DNA of 64,000 nt. Origin: Sphingobacterium corticibacter. GTDB lineage: Bacteria > Bacteroidota > Bacteroidia > Sphingobacteriales > Sphingobacteriaceae. Below the pieces are notes generated by a model. That model had not been told where the DNA came from, searched no databases, and was given only the letters and a program-made list of their open reading frames with translations. The DNA is taken from positions 1 to 64,000 of the forward strand of contig NZ_QDKG01000007.1 of assembly GCF_003076635.1 (NCBI RefSeq), read 5' to 3'. A program made the translations under genes and the position numbers. Positions 37,186 through 45,941 of the stretch are shown one piece after another (positions within the stretch are counted from its first letter, which is position 1; the number at the start of each line of letters is the position of its first letter).

Positions 37186-37770
37186 ATGTACGAGTACCTC
37201 GACGGACAACTGGTATTGAAATCCCCTACCCACGTCATCATTGACGTGGGTGGCGTGGGTTACCATGTGCACATATCGTTGACCACTTTTAGCCAGATCA
37301 AAGAAGTAGAACGCTGCAAGCTGTTCATTTCTTTTCAGGTTAGAGAAGATTCGCAGACCATGTATGGCTTTGCGACAGAGAGTGAGCGGCACTTATTCAA
37401 TCACTTGATCTCCGTTTCTGGCATTGGGCCAAATACTGGTCGGATGATGCTTTCTTCTATTACGCCAGAGGAGATTCAACAAGCGATCGTACAAGGACAA
37501 GTTGCCGTGATCCAACGGATCAAAGGTATCGGACCAAAAACCGCACAACGCGTGATTCTAGAATTGCAGGATAAGTTGAAAAAAGAAGGGCCAAACGCCT
37601 TGCTATTGGATCACGTCCCTACTCAATCAGCGCATGAAGAGGCTAACTCGGCATTAATCATGTTGGGATTCCCGAAACCACAAGTAGAAAAGGTCATGCA
37701 ACAAATTTTGCTGTCGACGGAAGACCATTCTGTAGAAAGTCTAATCAAAGCCGCCCTAAAAAAACTATAA
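37186..37770 (+). CDS. ruvA: Holliday junction branch migration protein RuvA
   Basis: A 194-residue RuvA. Domain I is the N-terminal OB fold (MYEYLDGQLVLKSPTHVIIDVGGVGYHVHIS), domain II has tandem helix-hairpin-helix motifs (LISVSGIGPNTGRMMLSSI and VIQRIKGIGPKTAQRVILEL), and domain III is the C-terminal helical unit (ANSALIMLGFPKPQVEKVMQQIL) that contacts RuvB. It binds four-way junctions as a tetramer and loads RuvB. ruvB is not in the window. It follows maeB by 17 bases and precedes the methionine sulfoxide reductase by 33 bases. Confidence 0.95.
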   Translation: MYEYLDGQLVLKSPTHVIIDVGGVGYHVHISLTTFSQIKEVERCKLFISFQVREDSQTMYGFATESERHLFNHLISVSGIGPNTGRMMLSSITPEEIQQAIVQGQVAVIQRIKGIGPKTAQRVILELQDKLKKEGPNALLLDHVPTQSAHEEANSALIMLGFPKPQVEKVMQQILLSTEDHSVESLIKAALKKL

Positions 37771-37803
37771 TTACATTCATTTACCGAGCATCTCATAGCT
37801 ACT

Positions 37804-38289
37804 ATGGCCGAAGATTTAACACGCGCAACAGGCACCAAAGAAGAGCAATATAAAGCATTGATCCCGCAAGTCAAGGCATTAATCGACTACGAATCGGATT
37901 TTGTAGCGAATATGGCAAACTTGGCTGCAGCTTTGAAAGAGCAGTTTGATTTTTTCTGGGTTGGCTTTTATTTGGTAAAAGAAGAGCAGTTGGTATTAGG
38001 TCCGTTTCAAGGACCGGTAGCTTGTACGCGCATCGCGCACAATCGTGGTGTATGTGGCACCGCATGGGCAAAGGCCGAAACGATCATCGTTCCCGATGTT
38101 GATGCATTTCCTGGACATATTGCTTGCAGCTCATTATCACGCTCGGAGATTGTTCTCCCTGTAATGCACGAAGGAAATTGTATTGGTGTATTGGATGTAG
38201 ATAGCGCCGACTTAAATAGCTTTGACGAGGTTGATGCGCAATATTTACAAGAAATGATTACGATTCTGACAGCGGCTTCTGATCTTTAG
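37804..38289 (+). CDS. msrC: Free methionine-(R)-sulfoxide reductase (GAF domain)
   Basis: A 161-residue single GAF-domain enzyme that reduces free methionine-R-sulfoxide. The signature is complete: FFWVGFYLVKEEQLVLGPFQG, then the three catalytic/resolving cysteines in VACTRIAHNRGVCGTAW and HIACSSLSRSEIVLPV, and GVLDVDSADLNSFDEVD. It is cytoplasmic. Its stop codon overlaps the stop of the convergent WD40 gene (TAG at 38287-38289 against TAA at 38286-38288 on the other strand). It is probably on the maeB-ruvA transcript. Confidence 0.92.
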   Translation: MAEDLTRATGTKEEQYKALIPQVKALIDYESDFVANMANLAAALKEQFDFFWVGFYLVKEEQLVLGPFQGPVACTRIAHNRGVCGTAWAKAETIIVPDVDAFPGHIACSSLSRSEIVLPVMHEGNCIGVLDVDSADLNSFDEVDAQYLQEMITILTAASDL

Positions 38290-39182
38290 TCTGCTGCGAC
38301 TTCCCACACCTTGATCATCTTATCATCTCCTGCGGTAAAGATTTGTTGACCGTGCCACAGAATGCTGTTAATCGATAGCATATGGCTCTCATAACCTCGA
38401 TCTATACTCACATTTTTGAGCAAAGTCAAGGTCTTTGGATCCCAGATTTTCCAGGTTTTATCGCGGCTGGCTGTCGCGATTTGTGTTTGCTCGGCATCAG
38501 CAACGATACCATATACGGTAAACATATGCGGCGTAATTTCGTGTTGCACCGCAAAATCAGCGGTAGACAATTGGTACAACTTGGCATCCCTGCCGCCAGA
38601 AAACAATTGTTCGCCTACCACACATAAACTCGTTACCGGCATGGTGTGTACTAAAACCTGCTGCTTAGGCTCGTATTGCGCACTATCATATTGGTAGATC
38701 GCACCGGATTTGTCCCCGAAATATACGGTAGATTTTTCTGAATCAACGGCAATGGTACGCACAGTCTCCTTCGAAACACGGAACCGATACAGGAGCTTAA
38801 AACACACCGTATCGTACACATAAGCTACGCCCTCTTCGCCAATCGCAATCAATTCCGATTTCTCTGCCAGCGCTTGCAAAGCGAATACAGCTCCAGATTC
38901 TGTTTTCATTTTGGTCACCAACTTCTGCTCTACATAATTCACCATCAGGATCTCCCCAGAGCGCAAGCCTATTGCCAGCAAATCTGTATTTGGAATCCGA
39001 TGCAGCGCATACACAGAATGTGATACCGCGCACAAAATCCGTCGGAACTGCATGGTCTGCAAATCCCACTCCACGACTCCTTTGTCGTTGCCACCCGAAA
39101 ACAAGGTATTATCAGCTACTGCTAACGTAAATATAGGATTCTGATGACCGCGAAGCGTATGTAGTAAAGAGACATCTGGCAT
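38286..39182 (-). CDS. WD40 repeat protein, seven blades
   Basis: A 298-residue protein made of seven WD40 blades and nothing else; each blade has a core like HQNPIFTLAVADNTLFSGGNDKGVVEWD, with the last (SINSILWHGQQIFTAGDDKMIKVWE) closing the ring. There is no signal peptide, so it should be a cytoplasmic protein-interaction platform. A stand-alone propeller with no enzymatic domain gives no clue to partners. It converges on the msrC-like gene with overlapping stop codons, and the upstream gene on its strand is not close, so it is likely monocistronic. Confidence 0.87.
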   Translation of the reverse strand: MPDVSLLHTLRGHQNPIFTLAVADNTLFSGGNDKGVVEWDLQTMQFRRILCAVSHSVYALHRIPNTDLLAIGLRSGEILMVNYVEQKLVTKMKTESGAVFALQALAEKSELIAIGEEGVAYVYDTVCFKLLYRFRVSKETVRTIAVDSEKSTVYFGDKSGAIYQYDSAQYEPKQQVLVHTMPVTSLCVVGEQLFSGGRDAKLYQLSTADFAVQHEITPHMFTVYGIVADAEQTQIATASRDKTWKIWDPKTLTLLKNVSIDRGYESHMLSINSILWHGQQIFTAGDDKMIKVWEVAAD

Positions 39183-39292
39183 AATCGTAAAGATACGGCT
39201 TCGTTCTCGACAAAAACAATTTCAAGTGCTTAGCTGTAGTATTCTTGACCGTACTACGATAATAGGTGTACGATTACTAAAGCTCCCACGTG

Positions 39293-39475
39293 ATGAAAAA
39301 GGTTTCTGTAGTGATTATTATCGGCTTCAGCATACTTGCTGTCGTTGCTCTCTATTTCTTCTTGACCGAACAGATCGGCATCAAAGCCTTTCTGTTCAAT
39401 ATACTAATATGTGCGATCGGAATCGTGGCGCAGGTGTTCACGCTGCGCCGACGAAAAAAGAATATTATGCAATAG
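39293..39475 (+). CDS. Small two-helix membrane protein
   Basis: A 60-residue hydrophobic protein with two predicted transmembrane segments (about residues 3-25 and 29-50) and a basic tail (RRRKKN). No family is recognised. The ATG at 39293 is preferred to the GTG three bases upstream. It converges on hisIE with a six-base gap. Composition and helix pattern suggest a real gene, but the short length means it could be chance. Confidence 0.5.
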   Translation: MKKVSVVIIIGFSILAVVALYFFLTEQIGIKAFLFNILICAIGIVAQVFTLRRRKKNIMQ

Positions 39476-39481
39476 CAGGGT

Positions 39482-40072
39482 TTACTTGTGCCGAGATGCC
39501 AAGTTGGCGGCAATTTCGCGCCAGCCTAAACCTTTTTCTTTGAGTAATAAGATCAGGTGAAATACCAGATCAGATGATTCATTAATGAAGTCGTGTTCCG
39601 TCTCCGCCAAGGCTGCGATAACCGTTTCTACGGCTTCTTCGCCCACTTTTTGCGCTACTTTATTTAATCCTTTTTGACGCAGGCTATTGACATACGATCC
39701 TTCGATAGGGAAATCGATGCGCTGTTGAATCACGCGCTCTAATTCAAAAAGGAAATTTTGATTGTGATCCGTATTAAAACAACTACGACTTCCTGTGTGG
39801 CATGTTGGCCCTGCCGGAATGGCTTTGATCAAAATCGTATCCTGATCACAATCTACATGTAGATCCTGCACTTCCAGAAAATTTCCACTTTCCTCGCCTT
39901 TCGTCCACAATCGTTGTTTACTACGCGAATAAAAGGTGACACGACGTTCTGTTTGGGTTTTCTCCCACGCTTCCTCATTCACATAACCCAACATCAGTAC
40001 TTCCAGCGTTTGCGCGTCTTGTACAATTACGGGAACTAAACCGTCTCCTTTTGAAAAATCTACTTCTTGCAT
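39482..40072 (-). CDS. hisIE: Bifunctional phosphoribosyl-AMP cyclohydrolase/phosphoribosyl-ATP pyrophosphatase
   Basis: A 196-residue HisI-HisE fusion for steps 2 and 3 of histidine synthesis. HisI (about residues 1-110) shows MLGYVNEEAWEKT, FYSRSKQRLWTKGEESGN, metal ligands in DCDQD and Cys residues in PTCHTGSRSC. HisE (about 115-196) shows SYVNSLRQKGLNKVAQKVGEEAVETVIAAL and an ESSDLVFHLILLL helix. It is the last gene of the leftward his operon. Confidence 0.95.
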   Translation of the reverse strand: MQEVDFSKGDGLVPVIVQDAQTLEVLMLGYVNEEAWEKTQTERRVTFYSRSKQRLWTKGEESGNFLEVQDLHVDCDQDTILIKAIPAGPTCHTGSRSCFNTDHNQNFLFELERVIQQRIDFPIEGSYVNSLRQKGLNKVAQKVGEEAVETVIAALAETEHDFINESSDLVFHLILLLKEKGLGWREIAANLASRHK

Positions 40073-40096
40073 AACCTTAAATATCCCTTCGATTTT

Positions 40097-40852
40097 TTAA
40101 CCTCTTACCACGATGTGGTTTTTTCGTAATGTATTTTTTAAGTCTGGAATCAATATCTCTCCATAATGAAATACCGATGCTGCCAATGCAGCGTCTACAC
40201 CACTTTGTTGGAATACATCCACAAAATGTTGCTCATTCCCGGCGCCTCCAGAAGCGATCAACGGTATATTGATCGCCGCATTGATCTTGGACAGCAAAGA
40301 TACATCAAATCCATTCTTTGTGCCGTCGTGATCCATGGAAGTGAGCAAAATCTCACCTGCTCCTCGACTTTCTGCTTCTTTGATCCACGCTTCGGTGACG
40401 ATGTCCGTTTGTTCGCGACCACCACGCAAATGCACCAAGTTTTGTGTATCGACTAAACGCGTATCAACCGCTACGACCACAAACTGGCTTCCGAATGATT
40501 TGGCCAGTTCGTCAATTAAGTTTGGATTACGTACCGCAGCAGAATTGATCGAAATTTTATCTGCTCCAGCAGCCAACAAGGCGTCGGCGTCTTTCAATTC
40601 ATTGATTCCGCCACCGATAGTAAATGGAATATTCACCTGCCGAGCTACAGATTTCACCAAATCGATCATCGTTTTGCGACCTTCGTGTGTGGCGGTTATA
40701 TCCAAAAAAACCAATTCATCTGCTCCCTGCTGCGAATACTGCCACGCTAACTCCACTGGGTCACCGGCATCGCGCAGATCGACAAAGTTAACGCCTTTTA
40801 CGGTACGTCCATCTTTTACATCCAGACAGGGAATGATCCTTTTTGCGAGCAT
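40097..40852 (-). CDS. hisF: Imidazole glycerol phosphate synthase, cyclase subunit
   Basis: A 251-residue (beta/alpha)8 barrel that, with ammonia from HisH, forms imidazole-glycerol phosphate and AICAR. The catalytic aspartates lie in [17 protein letters not shown] (about residue 11) and [13 protein letters not shown] (about residue 130). Phosphate-binding loops GGGINEL and ASGGAGN are intact. It starts two bases from the hisA stop. Confidence 0.96.
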   Translation of the reverse strand: MLAKRIIPCLDVKDGRTVKGVNFVDLRDAGDPVELAWQYSQQGADELVFLDITATHEGRKTMIDLVKSVARQVNIPFTIGGGINELKDADALLAAGADKISINSAAVRNPNLIDELAKSFGSQFVVVAVDTRLVDTQNLVHLRGGREQTDIVTEAWIKEAESRGAGEILLTSMDHDGTKNGFDVSLLSKINAAINIPLIASGGAGNEQHFVDVFQQSGVDAALAASVFHYGEILIPDLKNTLRKNHIVVRG

Positions 40853-40853
40853 A

Positions 40854-41606
40854 TTAGAACTTAATCAAAGCTTTTAAGTTCCAATCTTTAATTTCATCAA
40901 TGGAAATTCGATTTTCGTAAATCGCTTTTCCTACGACTACCGATTCAACATGTTGCAAATCTTGTAATGCTTGTATATCTTTCATGGAACTAATGCCACC
41001 CGATGCGATCAATTTGATGATTGGAGAGTGGTCCAATAGCTTTTTATACAATTCGACACCAGCTCCGCCCAACTTACCATCTTTACTAATATCTGTACAT
41101 AAGAAACGATAGAAACCTAGCGCCAAACATTTGTCAATGTATTCTATCAGTTTAATTGGAGAACTTTCCAACCAACCTGAATACTTGATCACCTCGTCGA
41201 GTACATCAATTGCTACGACAACGTGATCTGCATATTTAACACGGCCTTCATTGAGCGCGCTCAATTCTTCCAAAAACGAAGGATTCGAGATGGCTTGTGT
41301 ACCCACGATAACACGATAAACGCCAGCGTCTACCAGTTCTTTCACTTTTTCAATACTGCGGACGCCACCACCGTACTGTACTTTCATATCCGTTTTTTTC
41401 AACACCTCAAAAAGATACTGCTGATTAGAGAAATCCCCTTTAGCGCCGTTCAGATCAATGATGTGTACGATTTCGGTACCATTGGCATGGTATTTTTCAA
41501 TTTGCTCCTCTAAAGAGATCTCATAATGGGTGACATCATCATAGTTTCCTTCGCGCAGGCGAACTACTTTTTTGTCTAAAACGTCAATAGCTGGTATAAT
41601 ATACAT
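40854..41606 (-). CDS. hisA: ProFAR isomerase (phosphoribosylformimino-AICAR ribotide isomerase)
   Basis: A 250-residue (beta/alpha)8 barrel, paralogous to HisF. The N-terminal [21 protein letters not shown] holds the catalytic Asp, [30 protein letters not shown] the first phosphate loop, [19 protein letters not shown] the second Asp and [11 protein letters not shown] the second phosphate loop. I chose the ATG at 41606 ([10 protein letters not shown]), standard for HisA; the frame extends five codons further. The 111-base gap to hisH contains a hairpin and a possible internal promoter. Confidence 0.95.
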   Translation of the reverse strand: MYIIPAIDVLDKKVVRLREGNYDDVTHYEISLEEQIEKYHANGTEIVHIIDLNGAKGDFSNQQYLFEVLKKTDMKVQYGGGVRSIEKVKELVDAGVYRVIVGTQAISNPSFLEELSALNEGRVKYADHVVVAIDVLDEVIKYSGWLESSPIKLIEYIDKCLALGFYRFLCTDISKDGKLGGAGVELYKKLLDHSPIIKLIASGGISSMKDIQALQDLQHVESVVVGKAIYENRISIDEIKDWNLKALIKF

Positions 41607-41643
41607 GGTAGAATCAATCAAGATAAGTAATCAGTTTATTGTT

Positions 41644-41651
41644 CAAAAATA
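41644..41651 (-). promoter_or_regulatory. Possible internal his promoter -7 element
   Basis: Minus-strand TATTTTTG, matching TAnnTTTG, 37 bases before the hisA start. No TTTG is found at the expected upstream distance, which falls inside the hairpin at 41669-41702. Confidence 0.3.
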
Positions 41652-41668
41652 GTGAATAATCGGTAAGC

Positions 41669-41702
41669 ATGTGCACGTGATCCTTTACGATCATATGCAC
41701 AT
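41669..41702 (-). repeat. Strong intercistronic hairpin between hisH and hisA
   Basis: Arms 41669-41682 and 41689-41702 are 14 bases each and pair at 12 positions, plus one G-T (or A-C) wobble and one mismatch, around a six-base loop. No T-run follows on the minus strand, so a simple terminator is unlikely. RNA processing, partial attenuation or a protein-binding palindrome are possible. Confidence 0.55.
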
Positions 41703-41717
41703 CCGTATTAAGTTTGT

Positions 41718-42308
41718 TTAAAGCGCCGCAAAATTCAGGAGCAATTGCTCTCCAGCCGGCCCAGATTTCTCTGGGTGAAATTGTACGCCGTAAAAATTGT
41801 CTTTATGGATGCTGGCCGCGTAATCGACACCGTAATTGGTCGAGGTGGCCGTGTATTCTTCTTGGAATTCAATAAAAAACGAGTGCACAAAATAGAAGTA
41901 CGTGTCATCTGCTATGCTTTCAAACAGACGGCAATCGCGACGGATTTGTGTCGTATTCCAGCCCATATGTGGTACTTTTTCGGAAATGCGTTGTTGAAAA
42001 TGCAAGGTTCGCATCGGAAAAATGCCCAACATGTCGGCATTGCCTTCTTCCGAAAAGCTGGTGAGCAATTGCATGCCCACACAAATACCCAACACCGGTT
42101 TAGTCAGCGAAGGAATGGCTTCTGCCAATCCAGAGTCACGCAGCTTTTGCATCGCCGCGCCAGCATGACCAACGCCAGGAATAATAATTCGCTCGTATTT
42201 ATCAAAATCGGCTGGTTCATTGATCATGCCATATGGCAAATTGCAACGCACCAAAGCGGCCGTCAATGAAAATATATTCCCTGCTCCGTAGTTTACAATT
42301 CCAATCAT
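41718..42308 (-). CDS. hisH: Imidazole glycerol phosphate synthase, glutaminase subunit
   Basis: A 196-residue class I glutamine amidotransferase that supplies ammonia to HisF. The start MIGIVNYGAGNIFSLTAAL, the nucleophile in LGICVGMQLL, and the His-Glu pair in GVQFHPEKSG near the C-terminus complete the catalytic triad. It lies 32 bases from the hisB stop, in operon order. Confidence 0.96.
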   Translation of the reverse strand: MIGIVNYGAGNIFSLTAALVRCNLPYGMINEPADFDKYERIIIPGVGHAGAAMQKLRDSGLAEAIPSLTKPVLGICVGMQLLTSFSEEGNADMLGIFPMRTLHFQQRISEKVPHMGWNTTQIRRDCRLFESIADDTYFYFVHSFFIEFQEEYTATSTNYGVDYAASIHKDNFYGVQFHPEKSGPAGEQLLLNFAAL

Positions 42309-42340
42309 GCTTTTTGGTCGGTATTTTTCTGAATCATCCC

Positions 42341-43480
42341 TTACAACAAGCCTTTGGTACTTGGCAACTGCATGTTGTCTGCATCGCGTCGTACTGCCTT
42401 CTTAATCGATTTGGCAAAGGCTTTAAATATAGCTTCGATCTTATGGTGTTCGTTGTCGCCTTCGGCCTTGATATTGAGATTAGTTCGGGCAGCGTCGCTG
42501 AATGATTTAAAGAAATGGAAAAACATTTCTGTCGGCATATCACCAATCTTTTCGCGCTTAAATTCCGCTTCCCACACGATCCAACTGCGGCCGCCAAAAT
42601 CTAGTGCCACTTGCGCTAAGCAATCGTCCATCGGCAACGTAAATGCATAGCGCTCAATACCACGCTTGTCGCCCAATACCTGCGCAAAAATCTCGCCTAA
42701 AGCGATTCCGGTATCTTCAATGGTATGATGCTCGTCTATATGCAGATCACCCTTGGCGCGAATCGTCAGATCCAACGCGCCGTGGCGCGCGATCTGATCA
42801 AGCATATGATCAAAAAATGGTAATCCGGTATCAATATCCGATTTGCCGCTGCCATCCAGATTAATCGTGATGGATATATCCGTTTCATTAGTTTTCCGCT
42901 GATGCGAAGCCGTACGTGTTCCTAATTTCAGAAATTCATAGATTGCCTTCCAATCGGTGGTCTGCAAGGCGACTGAATCCGGCGATATCTCGACATTCTC
43001 TGCTTGGCCAAGAGCTGTATTGCCACCCAGCCAGATCGCTTTTGCACCTAGATTTTGGGCGAGCTTAACATCATTCACGCGATCACCGATCACAAAGGAT
43101 TCGGCTAGATTATAATTGTCTGTATCGAAATATTCGCCTAGCAAACCAATTCCTGGCTTGCGTGTAGCTGCATTTTCATGCGGAAAGGTGCGGTCGATAT
43201 GTTCTCTCGCAAACTCTACTCCTTCACCAGCAAAAGTTTGCATAATGAACTGATGCACTGGCCAGAAGTTGTCTTCCGGATGAGAATCGGTTCCCAAACC
43301 GTCTTGATTGGTCACCAAAACCAATTCAAAATCTAATTCTTGGGCAATTTTAGGTAAGTACTGTAAGGCACCTGGATAAAATTTCAACTTGGCAAACGAA
43401 TCAATCTGTTCGTCTTCTGGTTCTAAAATCAAAGTGCCATCGCGGTCGATAAATAAGACACGCTTCAATAAATCTGACAT
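42341..43480 (-). CDS. hisB: Bifunctional histidinol-phosphatase/imidazoleglycerol-phosphate dehydratase
   Basis: A 379-residue fusion as in enterobacterial HisB. The N-terminal HAD-type phosphatase (about residues 1-165) shows [13 protein letters not shown] with the nucleophile Asp and the second Asp two residues later, plus the zinc-loop-like segment and [21 protein letters not shown]. The dehydratase (about 190-379) shows [33 protein letters not shown] and [15 protein letters not shown], with paired metal-binding histidines. It lies six bases from the hisC stop. Confidence 0.95.
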   Translation of the reverse strand: MSDLLKRVLFIDRDGTLILEPEDEQIDSFAKLKFYPGALQYLPKIAQELDFELVLVTNQDGLGTDSHPEDNFWPVHQFIMQTFAGEGVEFAREHIDRTFPHENAATRKPGIGLLGEYFDTDNYNLAESFVIGDRVNDVKLAQNLGAKAIWLGGNTALGQAENVEISPDSVALQTTDWKAIYEFLKLGTRTASHQRKTNETDISITINLDGSGKSDIDTGLPFFDHMLDQIARHGALDLTIRAKGDLHIDEHHTIEDTGIALGEIFAQVLGDKRGIERYAFTLPMDDCLAQVALDFGGRSWIVWEAEFKREKIGDMPTEMFFHFFKSFSDAARTNLNIKAEGDNEHHKIEAIFKAFAKSIKKAVRRDADNMQLPSTKGLL

Positions 43481-43486
43481 ATCGTA

Positions 43487-44539
43487 TTAACTATAGAATT
43501 CTTTAATTTGAGCGAGCAAAATTTGGTTTTCTGCTGGCGTACCTACCGTCATGCGCAACGCGCCCTCACATAAGGTAACCGTAGAACGATCACGCACAAT
43601 GATGCCTTTACTCACCAAATGATTGTACAGCGGTCGCGCTTGTTGCAAACGAACCAACACAAAATTGGCGTCTGATGGCGTGATGTGCTCTACTTGCGGA
43701 ATGAGTTGAAGTTGCTCTACCAACAAAGCACGCTCTTCTACCGTTTCCTTAATCCATTCATTCACGGTATCCACACGCTCCAAAGCTTCGAGCGCATAGG
43801 TTTGCGTGGCTTGGTTGATGTTGTATGGCGGTTTTATCTTATTAAAAATCTGAATGATTTCTGCGCTGGCAAAAGCCATTCCTAAGCGCAATGCCGCCAA
43901 TCCCCACGCTTTGGATAAGGTTTGTAAAACCACCAAATTCGGAAACTCCGCTAAGCTCGGCAAGAATGAGTTCTGCTTAGCATAATTGATGTAGGCTTCG
44001 TCTAAGACGACAATGCCTTCGAAATTGACTAGGATAGTTTCGATATCCTGACGGCGAATGCTATTGCCCGTCGGGTTGTTGGGCGAGCAGATAAAAATAA
44101 TTTTGGTATGCGCGTCTATTGCTGCCGCAATGGTGTCTATATCCAATTGATAATTGGGCGTCAGCGTCACCTTTCGTACCGCAATATCATTGATATTGGC
44201 CGATACTTCGTACATGCCATACGTGGGCGGCAGCAAAATAACATTATCTATTCCTGGTTTGCAAAACGCTCTAAATAAGAGGTCGATCGCTTCATCCGAT
44301 CCATTACCCAAAAATATACGATCGGTACTGACACCTTTTATAGCGGACAATTTCTGCTTTACTGCCAATTGTAATGGATCGGGATAACGATTGAACGATT
44401 GGCTCAAAGGCGAGCCATATGCGTTTTCATTCGCATCCAACATAACAGAAGCTTCACCGTCAAATTCGTCTCTAGCGGACGAATAAGGCTTCAAATTTTT
44501 TATGTTTTCCCTTAAAAGAAGGTCTAAATTAAACGACAT
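43487..44539 (-). CDS. hisC: Histidinol-phosphate aminotransferase
   Basis: A 350-residue PLP aminotransferase. Marks are MLDANENAYGSP, the ICSPNNPTGNSIRRQDI loop, VVLDEAYINYA with the cofactor Asp/Tyr, the PLP lysine in LQTLSKAWGLAALRLG and the terminal RMTVGTPAEN. It is the first gene of the his cluster here; hisG and hisD, which usually precede it in Bacteroidota his operons, are absent from the window because the next upstream gene is rnz. Confidence 0.95.
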   Translation of the reverse strand: MSFNLDLLLRENIKNLKPYSSARDEFDGEASVMLDANENAYGSPLSQSFNRYPDPLQLAVKQKLSAIKGVSTDRIFLGNGSDEAIDLLFRAFCKPGIDNVILLPPTYGMYEVSANINDIAVRKVTLTPNYQLDIDTIAAAIDAHTKIIFICSPNNPTGNSIRRQDIETILVNFEGIVVLDEAYINYAKQNSFLPSLAEFPNLVVLQTLSKAWGLAALRLGMAFASAEIIQIFNKIKPPYNINQATQTYALEALERVDTVNEWIKETVEERALLVEQLQLIPQVEHITPSDANFVLVRLQQARPLYNHLVSKGIIVRDRSTVTLCEGALRMTVGTPAENQILLAQIKEFYS

Positions 44540-44630
44540 TACTAACTAAATACTGGAAATATTATGATTTTGTAAATATGAGCAAAATATCACGAATTAT
44601 GGGAACTATTTTGCCTGAATGGAAGTGAAA

Positions 44631-45551
44631 TTATTCTACTTCGTACCATTTTCCCTCTACCGAAAGATCCGTATGGGGGAATGCGGAGCGAGCTTCATCC
44701 AACAGCAAGGTTAGCTCTTTGGTTTTGTATCTCGCAGAATAATGCCCTAAAAGCAAATGTCCAACTTCCGCCTCTTTCGCGATCTCTCCCGCTTCGAAAG
44801 ATGTCGTATGAAAGGTTTCTACCGCACGATCCTTCATTTCATGTAGAAAAGTGGATTCATGATACAACAGATTTGCCCGATGTATCGATGGAAGATAATC
44901 GGGAATACGGACCGTATCTGAACAATAGGCGTAACTACGAGGCAAAGGTGCTGGAGTTGTTAATTCACTGGAAGGATGAACTTTTCCATCCTTGTCCGTA
45001 AAGTCCAAACCCCATTTTATACCATTAATCAAAGCCGGTGGAATTTGGAGTTTTGCGACTTTGTCTATATCCAACTTCGCCGGACGCTCTCCTTCTTGAA
45101 ACCGAAAACCCGTGCAGGCAATGCGATGACGTAAGGGGAATGATTCGACCCGAAGCAATTTGCTTTCGAACAAAACGGCTGTTTCAGTCGGGTTGGTCGG
45201 GTGAAAAATCAGGTTGTAGCGTAACTCCGTTTCAGAGTATTTAAAATTTAATGCTAGAATCTCCTCCAAAGGTGCTGGTCCGTACAAGTGTAGATCGGTT
45301 TTGCGCCCCATCAGGTGCATAGAGGAAATCAAACCTACCAAACCCAGATAATGATCGCCATGGAGGTGACTGATAAAGATATGATTGATCCGGTTGCTTT
45401 TGATGCCGTAGCGTGTGAGCTGCATCTGCGTACCTTCTCCACAGTCGATCAAGTACAATTGCTCATTGTGATTGACGACTTGCGAAGTCGGATGCCGCTC
45501 GTACATGGGCGTGGCCGAACTATTCCCTAAAATCAGAACAGAGAAGCGCAT
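44631..45551 (-). CDS. rnz: Ribonuclease Z
   Basis: A 306-residue metallo-beta-lactamase-fold endonuclease that trims tRNA 3' trailers. The zinc motif is FISHLHGDHYLGLVGL (about residues 59-74), with HRIACTGFRF, YCSDT (metal Asp) and LLLGHYSARY later in the protein. The flexible arm typical of RNase Z lies in the middle. It starts one base from the stop of the STAS gene, so the two are co-translated. Confidence 0.95.
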   Translation of the reverse strand: MRFSVLILGNSSATPMYERHPTSQVVNHNEQLYLIDCGEGTQMQLTRYGIKSNRINHIFISHLHGDHYLGLVGLISSMHLMGRKTDLHLYGPAPLEEILALNFKYSETELRYNLIFHPTNPTETAVLFESKLLRVESFPLRHRIACTGFRFQEGERPAKLDIDKVAKLQIPPALINGIKWGLDFTDKDGKVHPSSELTTPAPLPRSYAYCSDTVRIPDYLPSIHRANLLYHESTFLHEMKDRAVETFHTTSFEAGEIAKEAEVGHLLLGHYSARYKTKELTLLLDEARSAFPHTDLSVEGKWYEVE

Positions 45552-45552
45552 A

Positions 45553-45927
45553 TTATTGATCGCCTCTAAGGTCTAGACGAATTTCGTTGCCGAAGATCAT
45601 ATCTTTTGCTCTCTCTACATCTTTGGCTGCTTTGAAATAAGATTCTAAGCCAATGGTCTTCATAAAGCTGAGTACATTATCATGTACATTGACCAAAATA
45701 AAAAGACCGCCCATCGATTTGCACAGGCGGCGAGCCAGAAGCCCTACACGGATTCCATCTTCATCGACCGATTCTACGCGATTAAGATCTAAGATAATAT
45801 TTCGTTGTCCGCCGGTATTACGTAGCATAAATTCGCCTTTCAGCTTACCCGCTACTTCCCCATTCAAACAAGTTGCATGCGGCTCGATCACCACAAAACG
45901 CTCTCCCTTTTCTACCGTGAATTTCAT
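45553..45927 (-). CDS. STAS-domain protein (anti-anti-sigma-like), phosphosite replaced by Glu
   Basis: A 124-residue single STAS domain: strand FVVIEPHATCLNGEVAGKLKGEF, then NIILDLNRVESVDEDGIRVGLL, the long helix LLARRLCKSMGG and FILVNVHDNVLSFMKTIGLESYF. In SpoIIAA-type proteins the loop is Asp-Ser-Ser-Gly with the first Ser phosphorylated; here it reads Asp-Glu-Asp-Gly, so that position is acidic and cannot be phosphorylated. It may act as a constitutively 'phosphorylated-like' or purely structural STAS protein (inference). It is tightly joined to rnz and follows purC by 14 bases. Confidence 0.85.
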   Translation of the reverse strand: MKFTVEKGERFVVIEPHATCLNGEVAGKLKGEFMLRNTGGQRNIILDLNRVESVDEDGIRVGLLARRLCKSMGGLFILVNVHDNVLSFMKTIGLESYFKAAKDVERAKDMIFGNEIRLDLRGDQ

Positions 45928-45941
45928 AGTTATCCTTCTTT

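Noticed and set aside
39226-39543. 105-codon plus-strand frame overlapping the small membrane protein and hisIE
   Set aside because: It runs into hisIE antisense and lacks any hydrophobic or domain pattern; the 60-residue frame at 39293 is more credible.
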